Part shown: piece after piece, positions 45,658 through 55,785 of the stretch
Position numbering within the stretch: the first letter of the stretch is position 1
Layout of the letters: every line of letters starts with the position of its first letter
The notes under the pieces: generated by a model
What the model was told of the DNA's origin: nothing
The model's input: the letters and a program-made list of their open reading frames with translations, nothing else
Databases searched by the model: none
Assembly: GCA_964035575.1 (NCBI GenBank)
Contig: OZ037888.1
Location: forward strand, 124,001 to 188,000
Direction of reading: 5' to 3'
Source of the DNA: Rhynchopus sp. YZ270_cl-10
Taxonomy: Eukaryota; Euglenozoa; Diplonemea; Diplonemida; Diplonemidae
DNA: 64,000 nt
Translations under genes and position numbers: made by a program

Positions 45658-46014
45658 TTAGTGTAGACACCCCGAGGAATGAGCCCCACTATTTTTATTT
45701 TATTTTTTTTGTTGTGATTTTCTCTTTTCGCACTCCCCAATCCCCATTTTCATTACCCAGAAAAAGGGTATTCCTACAGTTTGTTTACATCTGATTTGAT
45801 ATAAAAAACAATAAAAACTACAAGACGAACCCACAGTGCACATGCACACACACTATGGGCCATATTCCGCCCATTCAGCGCTACACATAACATAACAGAA
45901 GAAAAAAAAAACACAGTGATTTTTTTTTTCCTCCTCATCAGAGGAAGTTGCTAATCAAAATGCGAAGAGGGGAGGGTTGAAAAAAGAGGTACAAAACAAA
46001 ACAATTACCCCATA
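45658..46014. other. Gene-free spacer
   Basis: Right half of a family D motif (45658-45700) and a weak family A copy at about 45812-45850. No gene is seen. Confidence 0.5.
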
Positions 46015-46016
46015 TA

Positions 46017-46439
46017 CAGGCATCCAACAAAGGTTGGTGGGGTAAAAACCCACCAAATTTTTTCGAGACCCCAAACCCACCAACGTTTTTACCCCACCAA
46101 CCTTTTTACCCACCAACCTTAGTGGTTTCTAACCTGTGTTTACCATGTACCCGCAAACCCAAAAGTGCAACATTGACGGTGTAAACCTGCGGCAGGTTTT
46201 GTATATGGGGGCATCTTTTTTTACTTTTGCGGTATTATTTTTTCAATCTGGACCGGGTTTGGGTGGAAGTGGGGGAGGGAGGAGGGGCATAGGGGTCCAC
46301 GTACAGGAAACTCAAAAATGCAGTTCTAATCCAAAAAACCCACCAAATTTTTTCGAGACCCCAAATCCACCAACGTTTTTACCCCACCAACCTTTTTACC
46401 CACCAACGTTTTTACCCACCAACGTTTGTTGGATGACTG
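46017..46439. mobile_element. Tc1/mariner-like non-autonomous element
   Basis: The left end CAGGCATCCAACAAA and right end TTTGTTGGATGACTG are inverted, and TA stands directly outside both (46015-46016 and 46440-46441). CAG-type termini and a TA duplication are the Tc1/mariner signature. Subterminal CCCACCAACGTTTTTACC units repeat several times on each side. There is no transposase. Confidence 0.7.
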
Positions 46440-46455
46440 TACTTTCTTTTCTTAA

Positions 46456-47674
46456 CCCTTTAAGGACCATAGGCAATCCATTGCCACTTCAAGGTCACGT
46501 AAATACCTAAGGATATGTCTACTTCATATTTCAAATCGATTTTTTTTTCTTTGGAAAGATTTGTTGCAAATCTTTCAAAATACGCAAGTTTTGATTTTTT
46601 TTGACACCCCCCAGCACCATCACCGACGGGAGAGATTTGGGGTACTATTTCACTTTTGTTGGGATTTTACGGATTTTTACGGATCGGGGGCACTTCGAAT
46701 TGCAAAAAAAAAATTAGAGGGTGACAACTGCATATTTCTAATTGATTTTTGGTTCTTTGGAAAGATTTTGTGACAAATCTTTCCAAAGAAGCAAAAATAA
46801 ATTTATTTTGACATACCCTGTCAGCCTCATCAACAGGAGAGGTTAGGGGTACCATTTCACTTTTGGGATTTCCCCCCATTTTCACCTACTGGATAATGTC
46901 TTCGGCATGTATTCAACTCCCACATGGGAGGGATCGATCGGTCGGACCAGCGCATGGTACTAGCCTGCCGGAATTCTAAACTAAAGTTTGGTACCTAAAG
47001 TGTTTCGGTATTTCTTGGAAGTGTCGCGCAGAATGCCTTCTCCCTCTGCAACGCTCTCAGCAAAAGAAGGTGTCGCTTAGTGTGTTCAAGTGTGAACTGG
47101 CGAAGCAGCTTATTGCTGAGAACAGGAGGACAACGCGAGCATCGGCAACGCCGGGAACACGGTCATCGCCTTTTGTGACGCTTCCGGATACTCCAGAAGC
47201 TCCGAAGAGAGGGAAGGTGAGGAATGGGAAGAGGTTTGATCACTTTTTGTACTTTTTCTTACAGATATACACGTGTTTAAGGCAAATCCTTAACAACTCA
47301 TGTTTTCCAATATTGCTGCTAACCTTGTGCAGCTGTTTCAGAAAATTTCTACTCCGACTTTTTTATCGAATTTTTTTTTATTTTCAAAGATTTTGAACAG
47401 ATCTTTCAAAATACGCCGTTTTCGAGTTGAAATAATGACGGGGAGTTTATCAAAAAATTTTTTTGTTTAGAAAAATTCTTAAAAATAAAAGGCTCGCACC
47501 ACTCTAAAAAAATAGATGATTTTCGATTTTTCGATTTTTTGATTCCGTTGGAAAGATTTGTGCAAAATCTTTCAAATGCCGCCAGATTTGGTCAAAAAAA
47601 ATTATCTCTTAATATTTTACTGCCGGGGGAGAGTTGACCCCCAAAATCCAAAAACCTGAACGGTCCTCAAAGGG
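46456..47674. mobile_element. piggyBac-like element, 1.2 kb
   Basis: TTAA flanks both ends (46452-46455 and 47675-47678). Termini CCCTTTAAGGACC and GGTCCTCAAAGGG are inverted. TTAA targets with CCC-starting termini are diagnostic of piggyBac. A short plus-strand frame near 47064-47240 reads KKVSLSVFKCELAKQLI, resembling the C-terminal end of the DDE_Tnp_1_7 core, so a transposase remnant may be present. GGAAAGATTTGTG palindromes recur four or five times inside. Confidence 0.72.
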
Positions 47675-47678
47675 TTAA

Positions 47679-48557
47679 ATGAAACGAAAAGAAAGCAAAG
47701 AGGGAAAACAAAACAAAAAAAAAAAGGTTGGTTTCTCTCTGTATATGCTTTGGCTTTTTGTCTGTTTTGTTTGTGCTAGCTGCAAAAGATGGGGCTGGTT
47801 TTTTTAAAATGGTGATATCTTATATCCGCAAAGAAGGGGAGAGAGAGCGAGAAGAGAGAAAGAGATAGTACAAAGGAATAGTTGTTGATACACAGGCAAA
47901 CCTCCCCCTGATGCAATCCTAGCAACCCGGACGAAAGCACAAAGCACAAAAAAAAAGAGCATACAAGCTCCCTACTAACTAACAGTCGAGAGAGTTATTT
48001 TCCCCCCCTTTCTTTGAAAACTTTCTTTGATTTTTTTACAACACAGTTCCCTCTTTTTTTGGGAGCCGAGGCAATCACCAAAAATTGCGGGAAGAAAAAA
48101 AAATTTTTTATAACATAAGCTTCACTGTCACCTTAGGAAAAAAAACAATTGATTTGAAATACAAAGACTACACATTTATGAACACAACGACATCTTTTCG
48201 AAAAACGGAACGCATGAAAAAAAAAGCAAAAAAAAAAAAAGGGTACAAAACAAAACCAGGCTTTTTTCTAAATCAGGTATTGATATTGGGGTTTTGAAAA
48301 AATAAAATGTGCGCACTTTATTTCCCGGCTATAAGGTCCCACCCAGCGCACTTTTTTTACTCGGTAGAAGGTAGGTGGGTTTCTTAGGGATAAAGTGACC
48401 GAGAAAAAAAATGGTGGTCGTCATGTCCTCAAACTGTCCAAAAACAACATTTTTGAAGAAAAAAATAACACAGTTGGTGCTACTGAAAATCAGTCAGGGA
48501 CCTGTCAATATCGGGGGGGTGCCCTTTTTTGTCTTGTGCATCCTAGATTGAACGACT
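47679..48557. other. Gene-free spacer
   Basis: A/T-rich with a degraded family A/B patch at about 48103-48195. No gene is seen. Confidence 0.5.
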
Positions 48558-48617
48558 CTTTGCCGCTTCACAGCTGGTCTGTGAATGTGTTCACAGATTA
48601 GCTGTGAAGCGGCAAAG
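48558..48617. repeat. 60-base hairpin
   Basis: CTTTGCCGCTTCACAGCT pairs perfectly with its complement over 18 bases. A nested TCTGTGAA/TTCACAGA stem lies in the loop. It stands 23 bases from the hAT element at 48641. Confidence 0.8.
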
Positions 48618-48640
48618 TAGAAATCACCCCCAGCTTAGAG

Positions 48641-49032
48641 CAGGGATGGATGCAGACGTGCATCGTCTGCGTCTGCACGTCTGCACATTTTCAGAAATGA
48701 CACGCAGACGCCTGCAGTGTATTTTCGGCTTTGGTACCTGCGCATTGTGTAGGGTAATTGTGTTTGCATACAGCCAAACCTCTCCCATCACCAATGAGGA
48801 CACCTTCAGCAGGCCCACTAGTGGATACGGCACTTTGCCTTTACTGCCATTCCACTGCGTCTACACAAGGATTTTAGAGCGGACTTGGCGAGAACCGCCT
48901 ATACAGTGTCCCCGACACTTTCCCGCCCTCTCAATGCGTCCCAACGGTGTTGAACCCTCAGGTCCCCTGGCTTAGCCACTAAGAGAAAACCTGCAGCGTC
49001 CGCAGACGCATACACGTCTGCGGCCATCACTG
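48641..49032. mobile_element. hAT-like non-autonomous element, 392 bases
   Basis: Terminal repeats CAGGGATGGATGCAGACGTG and, inverted, CAGTGATGGCCGCAGACGTG resemble the hAT (Ac/Ds) end CAGGGATGAAA. Flanks GCTTAGAG (48633-48640) and ACTTAGAG (49033-49040) form an 8-base duplication with one mismatch. CGTCTGCG motifs recur subterminally. Confidence 0.8.
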
Positions 49033-49040
49033 ACTTAGAG

Positions 49041-49922
49041 GGGCTCAGGGCCGTGTGACGAACTGATCTCGACACGTTGCCAGAAGAAGCGCGATTGCGC
49101 TTTGTGTGATTTTGTGTATCCCTTGTGAACCTGGAATCGATATCAGGAAAAAGAGGATGGGCAGGCAGCACCTGCCCGACCTGTGTGAAGTGAATCAGTG
49201 ATTGCCTGATAGATGTCTGGGTAACCGTGTGTTCTGTGTGCGAATCCATGTCCGGAGTATACACGACGGTGAAGTAAAATGACATGACATGCGCTTTTCC
49301 ATGTGCCTTCCATGTAACTTTTTTTTCCATGTACTCACATGTCATTTCACATGTAAAGTGACATGTGCCATGACAAGGTGCATGACCAGTTACATGACAA
49401 GACAAACTAACGACAAGACCCCTGGATATAATGAGTGGCGTTAGGCCTTGTCATTATTTAGTCTTGTCATGTAACTGGTCATGTGACTAGTCATACCCCC
49501 TTGTGTCATTGCTCACACTCGGTTGTGGTGCAACAGACCCTTTGGGGTACCCCAAATAGGGTCCGCGCGGGGTACCCGGGTTTGGGGAGTACCCTGAGGG
49601 TGCGTATGGGCCACCGTGTGTGTGTGTGCGTCCCACCAAAAAATCGTTAAGGGCCACCCCCCTATGGCAGGGACTGTGAGACTGTGGAAAAAGTGAGAAA
49701 ATTCAACTACTCAAAAAAATGTCCATTTTTTCCAAAATGACCCCACCACATGCCGGGATCGGCTCGGAAATGCGACAAAACGCACTTTCAGGGGGGGGGG
49801 ACGCACTTTTTTTGGGGGAAAATGCACAGGTATGTTGCGCACTTTTTTTACTATTGATTTTCGGTTTTTGGGAAATTTTGGACCCGATTTAGAAAAAAGC
49901 CTGAACAAAACCACTCAAACCC
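49041..49922. other. Gene-free spacer downstream of PRODH
   Basis: It holds the ACATG-rich palindromes described separately, a GTACCC-rich patch at 49540-49600, and C/G homopolymers. No gene is seen. Confidence 0.5.
49279..49483. repeat. ACATG-rich palindromic cluster
   Basis: A perfect 23-base inverted repeat (arms 49381-49403 and 49461-49483) contains GACCAGTTACATGAC. Upstream, CACATGTCA and TGACATGTG form another stem. It may be the core of an undefined foldback element. Confidence 0.65.
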
Positions 49923-52202
49923 CTATGCAAACCCGAGGCGGAAAATACGCCTCTTCAGCTCAGTTTGCAGCAGACCCAGCTCCGACTCGGAGAGCGACTT
50001 CATGGAGCTGTTCTCCTGCGCGCGTCTGATGAGGTACGGCATGACTTCGTGCACTGGACCATAGGGGACGTACTGTAGTGGGAACGATTGTGTTGCTTTA
50101 TATTTTGTGCCACCAAAAAGATGTGTGGGGCGTAAGGGAATTACCGTCTTCGTAAAAATGTTCGACCGTACTAAAGTTCGTCCTGTTCCGGATTTTTCTG
50201 GAAGTTCAGTCGAACATTTTTACGAAGACGGTACTCAAAATGCATCCAAAAGGTCCCTCGGGCTTTTGTGAAATAGCCTTGGGAGGAGGGGGTTTACCCG
50301 GGGAGTGATGTGGTTCATACCTTGTAGACACAGTACCCGTGCTGTCCTAACGGAAAGGTGAGCTGGTCTGCCATGCCCAGGAGCTGGCCAAAGAAGACAC
50401 CTCCCTGGCGCTGTGAAAGAAGTAGGTGTTGAGAGGGGTGCATTGAATATGATCGATGGGGGAGAAAGAAGTTGACTTGAAATACAAAGCCCTCTCGTGA
50501 ACAGTGTACCTTGGTACAATGACCAGCTGTACCGGGGGGTGGGGCCCATGCAGCCTACATCCATTTCGTGGTTTACACCTGGGGGGAAAAAAGTTGGCTT
50601 GAAACACAAAACTCTCTCGTGAGCAGTGTACCTTGATGCATGACCGGATGTACCGAAATAGAAGAAAAAAAAAATAAGTTCACATACCTTGTGGATGCCA
50701 CGTGCCTGCATTGTTGCAAGGGTCTTTTCGATGGAAGCCTTGTTGTGCGATCCGATGAGAAGCTTTGGTTCTTTGTCGGGCATCTGCTGCAGGATGATGT
50801 CAACGCATTCGTCGAAGTTGGCGTGTGTTTCCTCGATTGTTGCGTAGATGGGTGATGTGTAGCTCAATTCCTCCGCAAGCGCACGCTCCTGCACCATGTA
50901 CGCACCACGCACAAGCTTTCCGGCAAACGTCCATCCTTCTCTTCTCGAACGCTCAAGGTCGTTCAGGATGCGCATCTTCGAATACGTCAGGTAGCACTGA
51001 TAGGTGTTGTAGATGCGGGGGTGGTCTCTGTTGTAGATACGCTGAAGCAGGGTGGTAAAGTGGTCGATGGCCACCTGCATGTAGGTCTGCTCCGCATCGA
51101 TCATGACGTTGACGTGCTCCTTCACTGCAAGCGCTGCAATCTTGTTGATTCTTTTGACTGTGTTGTCGAGAAGCTTGCTCTCAACTGCGTCCAGGAGGGG
51201 CAGGGCTCCGCTGTGGGTAAGCGGCCGCATGACCTTCTCCGTTGGGCAGTCTTCTGCGTCCGCGCCTTCGAAGAAAACACTCAAACTGTTGAGCGTCACC
51301 TTCCTTGTGTAGTCGATGTAGTCCACATTGCCGTCCTCGTTCTTCAGGAGGTTGAACATCGCCTCGCCTTCCTCCTCAGTGGGCGGGTTGTCCTTGCAGA
51401 TGACCTTCAGCCCCGCCTGCCATCCGTTGAGGTCCACCCCATGCTTTGTCAGAGGGCACGATACAATGGATCGAATCTCCTGCGGAGGGCGTTCCAGAAG
51501 CTGCTCCTTATTCTGTACCTCCAGCTGTGCGAATCCTTCTACCCAGGAGCGACGGATCGACATAAGAAGTTGTGACATCTTCTCGAGGACCTTGGGCTTG
51601 CAGAGGGCGGTGATTTTGATGGCGCAGAAGGCGTGCTCTTTTTCTAAATGCGAGGCGTGGGTGATGCAGTCGAGCACGGTTGACATGTTGTAGTCACATT
51701 CACGTTCTCCGTGGTAGTCGTAGACGCGCGCAGAGATGACCTCGGCACTGCTGCGGTGGTAGCGGTCGTCGTTGGCGTCGGCGTCTGCTTCCTCGGGTAC
51801 GTCGGCTTCTGCAGCATAGTCGAGGATCGCGCCCACACCGATGGACTTCAAATCCTCTAGGAACGGTCCCAGATCCTCCACCGTCTCGCCCCCGCAGAAG
51901 TGCGAGAAGAACGTCCTCTTGACAACCACATCGTTCGTGAAGTACCCTCCCAAGGTCCGCTCCGAGAGGCGGATCAGCTTGTCTGCGTTGTTGACCAGCG
52001 GTGACACCGTGCTCAGACGAAACACCGCAATGGCTTTGATAAGCTGCAGGGTGCTCTTATGTTTAAAGGCGCCCTGCGCATCGGTGAAATCAATCAACTC
52101 TGTTTTGAGGTGCTGCGAGGTCTCCTGTGCAGGAGGGGTCGCCGTGTTATGTCGTCTCTGCAGCGCATGCCTCCTTACTGCAGTCGCGCTGGAGCGGTGC
52201 AT
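49923..52202 (-). CDS. PRODH: Mitochondrial proline dehydrogenase, three exons
   Basis: An FAD enzyme that oxidises proline to pyrroline-5-carboxylate and passes electrons to the respiratory chain on the inner mitochondrial membrane. Exons 52202-50688, 50410-50321 and 50072-49923 join in phase to 584 residues. The N terminus MHRSSATAVRRHALQRRHN is basic and looks like a mitochondrial presequence. Conserved blocks include GGETVEDLGPFLEDLKSIGV, VMIDAEQTYMQ, GKLVRGAYMVQER, then FFGQLLGMADQLTFPLGQHG in exon 2 and YVPYGPVHEVMPYLIRRAQE in exon 3, where the RR pair binds the substrate carboxylate. An EF-hand-like segment (LLKNEDGNVDYIDYT, near 290) interrupts the barrel, as described for trypanosomatid PRODH. 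Intron 1 (277 bases) carries two family B motifs; intron 2 (248 bases) carries a TA-flanked inverted-repeat element. The leader is 29 bases after CTTTTCAG. Confidence 0.96.
50142..50233. mobile_element. TA-flanked mini inverted-repeat element in PRODH intron 2
   Basis: The arms (50142-50165 and 50210-50233) are perfect 24-base inverted repeats beginning TACCGTCTTCG. Taking TA as the duplicated target, the element is 50144-50231, 88 bases, lacking coding capacity. It lies wholly within the intron. Confidence 0.75.
50468..50657 (-). repeat. Two tandem family B motifs in PRODH intron 1
   Basis: The first copy (50475) reads TTGAAATACAAAGCCCTC, AACAGTGTACC and CAATGACCAGCTGTACCGG. The second (about 50597) reads TTGAAACACAAAACTCTC and GCATGACCGGATGTACC. 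The second is more diverged, so they were probably acquired separately or duplicated long ago. Confidence 0.85.
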
Positions 52203-52231
52203 CTGTGTATTTTCGCTTTGGGTGTCACTTC

Positions 52232-52233
52232 CT
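52232..52233 (-). promoter_or_regulatory. Putative trans-splice acceptor, PRODH
   Basis: CACTACTGTACCTTTTCAG lies 29 bases upstream of the ATG on the coding strand. Confidence 0.55.
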
Positions 52234-52343
52234 GAAAAGGTACAGTAGTGTTAGAGGGGGTAAAAAGTTTATAAAAAAAAACCCCATTTTTTTTATTTCT
52301 AACAAGGGGGGTACCGAAAGCACCCTAATGTAAGATCCCAACC

Positions 52344-53063
52344 CTATGCCCGCCCCACAATCACTGCTAAGGGCTCGATTCCAATGTCTTCATCCCCCGG
52401 GGAGGTAATGTGGTACGCGGCAACGTCAGAGAAGCCGCCCGACGAGAGGTAGGACGCAACAAGGACCATACGCTCTTCGTGGGTGAGGAGGGTCCATATC
52501 TTTGTTGCCTTGGTCCAGAAGGCGCGGCTCGTGAAGGAGATGTGGTAGGACCCGCCTGGGGAGAGGACACGCTGCACCTCGCTGCAGTGTGTCAGGGGGT
52601 CCGTCAAATATTCAATAGAGGCGCAGTTCGTGGCGACGCTGAAGCTGTTATCCGCAAAGGGCAGCTCCTTCTCCTTGTTGAGGTTCTGGACGTGGCGTGC
52701 GGTGAGTCTTTCGTTTGCGGCCAGCTCCGCTTCGTTCATACCCATGCCGGTCACCCCTGCAGGCTGGTAGGACTCAGGGAAGTGGCAACTGAAGGAGCTG
52801 CACAGATCAATGTGTGCGACACCACTGCCGTTGCCCAATGCATCTTTGTAGTACGTCCGCAGTGCCCCCAGCGTCTCAACACCCATGTGTGCCTCCATCC
52901 TCGCGTTCTGATAAAACTCCAGGTCGTCTTTCCTATCCTGTCTCTTGTACTCCCCCTTCTCCTTCACCCCCTCACCACGGCCAGGAAGCGAGATGCCCGT
53001 CAAGATGTTCACCATCGGCTTCCTCGTCAACTCCCCCACAGCCTTCAACTGCGCGATGTTCAT
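52344..53063 (-). CDS. SAM-dependent methyltransferase
   Basis: A class I methyltransferase of 239 residues, no introns, substrate unknown. Motif I is unusual but placed correctly: HIDLCSSFSCHFPESYQPAG near 95-114, followed by VTGMGMNEAELAANERL. Post-I and motif II elements follow in ELPFADNSFSVATNCASIEY (near 143-162) and VQRVLSPGGSYHISFTSR (near 174-190). This DLCSS...GMGMN...PF.DNSF...PGG pattern belongs to a conserved eukaryotic/plastid-type family of uncharacterised methyltransferases. No signal peptide or membrane segment is seen. It lies directly upstream of PRODH in transcription order, with only about 110 bases between its stop and the PRODH acceptor, consistent with a polycistronic unit. 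The start is the ATG 32 bases after TTCTTCTCCCAG. Confidence 0.85.
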   Translation of the reverse strand: MNIAQLKAVGELTRKPMVNILTGISLPGRGEGVKEKGEYKRQDRKDDLEFYQNARMEAHMGVETLGALRTYYKDALGNGSGVAHIDLCSSFSCHFPESYQPAGVTGMGMNEAELAANERLTARHVQNLNKEKELPFADNSFSVATNCASIEYLTDPLTHCSEVQRVLSPGGSYHISFTSRAFWTKATKIWTLLTHEERMVLVASYLSSGGFSDVAAYHITSPGDEDIGIEPLAVIVGRA

Positions 53064-53095
53064 TGTGAAAAAAGCGAGCGTGCCTGTGTGGTGTG

Positions 53096-53097
53096 CT
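53096..53097 (-). promoter_or_regulatory. Putative trans-splice acceptor, methyltransferase
   Basis: TTTTCTTCTCCCAG lies 32 bases upstream of the ATG on the coding strand. Confidence 0.55.
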
Positions 53098-53302
53098 GGG
53101 AGAAGAAAATGATGGTGAGCAAAGATACCTCAAACAAAGTTCACTAAATAGGATGAACCTGAGCCTCAGTGTGTAGTGGAACTAATAAAGATGATACAGG
53201 GAAAAGCCAAAACCATCTTAAGTGCCACTGAGGCGTGGTGTGGGTGTTGCAAGTGTTGAACTCAACAGGTAAAGGTGATAAGGGGATGTGGCATAGTGAG
53301 GT
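53098..53302. other. Spacer with a family A motif
   Basis: A diverged family A copy (TAGGATGAACCTGAGCCTC) stands at 53151-53169 between the methyltransferase leader and the duplicated cathepsin block. Confidence 0.6.
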
Positions 53303-53775
53303 GGAAGAGGTCGTGTTGTTGTCCGTTCAAGAGAAAGAGAAGCTTGGGAGAAGAATGTGTCCAGGACACATCTTCATATAAAGGGGATAAGTGGAAAGCA
53401 GAAAACACATAAAAACACAAACTAACACACACACAGCTCGGGATGCACACATGTGTATTTCACTGTAAGATGCACTCGGAGGGGAAAAGACAGAAGAACG
53501 GAAACAGAAGAGTCATAAAACGTTTGGAGTGGTACCCACATGCCGGGGGAGGCAAGGGTCCTTGCCATGGACCTGTTTTGCAGCAGACACGTGCAGAACA
53601 CAAGGAACCAAAGGCAGGTCAGCCAGCTGCAGTGCTGTGCTGAGGGGTGAGAACGAAAAAACAAAGGTATTGAACATGTTTGCACCCACACAATTATGTG
53701 TACAGGTGTGCTGGTGTACTGGTGTGGTGGTGTGGGTATGTGCTGCTGCACACACTCAACACTCAACACTCAGAC

Positions 53776-54744
53776 TCAGACAATTGGGTGGGACGGGGAG
53801 TTCTTGAGGAGGCACTGGTTGGTGCCACGGGCAAGGCGGATGTATCCAGACTCTCCCCAGCCAGATGCCCAGGAGTTCTTCACAATCCAGTAGTCGGGGG
53901 TCACTCCGACGGCGAGGACTCCGTGGTCAAGCTGGCGGGACTCGCAGTTGTCCATCACTCCACCCTGGTACGTCTGCCACGAGGTCGCGTCAACGGCGAT
54001 CGAGATCGGTCCGTTCGAGATCAGCCAGGTTGCCATCTCGTCCTCGTCGTGGGCAAGGTCCTTGTAGCTGGTGATCGTGGAGCCGACCTTCATCGACGAC
54101 TCGTACTTGCAGCTTCCGGTGATGCCACCGCCGCTTGTGTACGGGTAGGCCTCCTCAGTCACGATGTCTCCGTTGTGGTTGTCGAGAAGCCACTGGAACG
54201 CGTTGTCCATCAGACCGCCGTTGCATCCGGCGTCCACCTTGTCGCACGACACAAGCTCCTGCTCGGATACCGAGGTCAGGGTGTTGTCCTTCGACCACTG
54301 TCCCTCAATTCCTCCAGTCGAGGAAAACGCCCAGCACGATCCGCACTGTGCCTGGTTCTTCACGTGGGTCACACGGTTCTGGGTCCTCCAGTCCATGGAG
54401 TCGGCCTTCACCTTCAGGATCTGGGACTCGGTGTACTGCTTCTTCGGGGACTCCTTGGCGGGCACGCTCAGGGTGTGGTACGCCTTGAACTCCTCTTCAG
54501 TCAGGTCCGTGAACTGGTTCATTCCGTGGCGGACTCCGGTCTTGGATCCTGCCTCACGCTCAGCAGCCTTCAGCATGTTCTTCTTGAAGACGGCACGGCG
54601 GGCCCACTCGTCCTCTCCGCTGTACTGCTTCCCGTAGGTCTGCTTGAAGTTCGCCCACAGCAGGCCTTCGTTCATCTCCACGTACGACGCGGGCAGGGCA
54701 GTCGAGGCTGCCGCCATTGCGAGGACAGACAGAGCGGTCTTCAT
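53776..54744 (-). CDS. Cathepsin L-like cysteine protease (C1A), copy 2
   Basis: Its 322-residue protein appears identical to that of the copy at 15567-16535. Signal peptide, I29 propeptide, GSCWAF cysteine, LDHGV histidine and NSWASGWG asparagine are all present, so both copies should be active. Only scattered silent changes are visible in the coding sequence (for example GCATCC against GCACCC near 54225). The untranslated flanks, including the putative splice acceptor 25 bases before the ATG, are conserved too, so both copies probably share expression signals. The methyltransferase and PRODH genes lie downstream and the second tyrosinase upstream on the same strand. Confidence 0.95.
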   Translation of the reverse strand: MKTALSVLAMAAASTALPASYVEMNEGLLWANFKQTYGKQYSGEDEWARRAVFKKNMLKAAEREAGSKTGVRHGMNQFTDLTEEEFKAYHTLSVPAKESPKKQYTESQILKVKADSMDWRTQNRVTHVKNQAQCGSCWAFSSTGGIEGQWSKDNTLTSVSEQELVSCDKVDAGCNGGLMDNAFQWLLDNHNGDIVTEEAYPYTSGGGITGSCKYESSMKVGSTITSYKDLAHDEDEMATWLISNGPISIAVDATSWQTYQGGVMDNCESRQLDHGVLAVGVTPDYWIVKNSWASGWGESGYIRLARGTNQCLLKNSPSHPIV

Positions 54745-54769
54745 CGTTGCTTTGTGTTTCGTGTTGTGG

Positions 54770-54771
54770 CT
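54770..54771 (-). promoter_or_regulatory. Putative trans-splice acceptor, cathepsin copy 2
   Basis: CCACCTCCAG lies 25 bases upstream of the ATG, as in copy 1. Confidence 0.5.
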
Positions 54772-55785
54772 GGAGGTGGATGTTGAGAGGATGAGGGTGA
54801 GGGTACGATAGGAGGGGAGGGTGGTGAGTGGGGTTGGAATGCGGGAAAGGCAGGTGTGTGGTGGGTTCGGGTTTTGAGACAGCCAAGAGAAAAAAGTCAA
54901 AAGGCTCTGGATCACCATCATCAACGACAGGGTGTCGTGTTTGTCAGAGAAAACACAGAAATACATCAACAAAAATGAACACTCCATCCCTCGCCCATCC
55001 CAGTCCCTTCCTCCTGCTTTGGTGAGAAGACGCTCTGTGCCTCGGTGGACACCTGCATCTGTCTTTCGAGGAAGAAGGAAAACGGGGGGCGTGGTGGGAT
55101 GGGTTGTGTCCATGCAAAATCAACACACGTAACAATGTTGTGGAAAACAAAATCATCAAAGTCGCTGAACCGTAAAAAAACACAAGGTTGAAGGTTGCAA
55201 CGACGCCACTAGCCTGACAAAGGCCAAACGATGCTAACAGGATGGATGGACGCAAATGCGTCTTTGAAAAGAACAAAAGTGAAGTTGGTAGTGCAAACGT
55301 ATCTGGGAGAGGCAGGCACTCACACTTCGCTGGAAAACAATGCTATAAATCATCAAAAAGAATACATGACCGAGTCCACGTGTGGAGGGATGTCGTGTGA
55401 CGTCTGCCGCTGGTATCAAAAACACCACACAGCGTGTGGCTTCTCGTTCTCACAGACAGACAACACTCGACAAGACGACCCTGTGCGAGGACATGCTGTT
55501 GGTGGGAGGACGCTCTGTGCCTCGGTGGACACCTGCGTCTGTTCTCCCAGGAAAGGCGTGTGCAAGTGCAGCTGCATTGCATTGCTTTGCAAGAAACGCC
55601 TTCCCGCACAACAACAGCACTTCCCAACCATTTCGAGTGGGTCGTGCCGGACAGGTGGGTGGGAGGGAGGGGGTGGAGGGGAAATGCAACCACGCACACC
55701 AAGCGGGATGTCTGGTGTATTCATTGCAGATAAAGGAAACAAAGTAAAGGAAACTATAAAGTGGAAGCTATGAAAAATATAAAAT

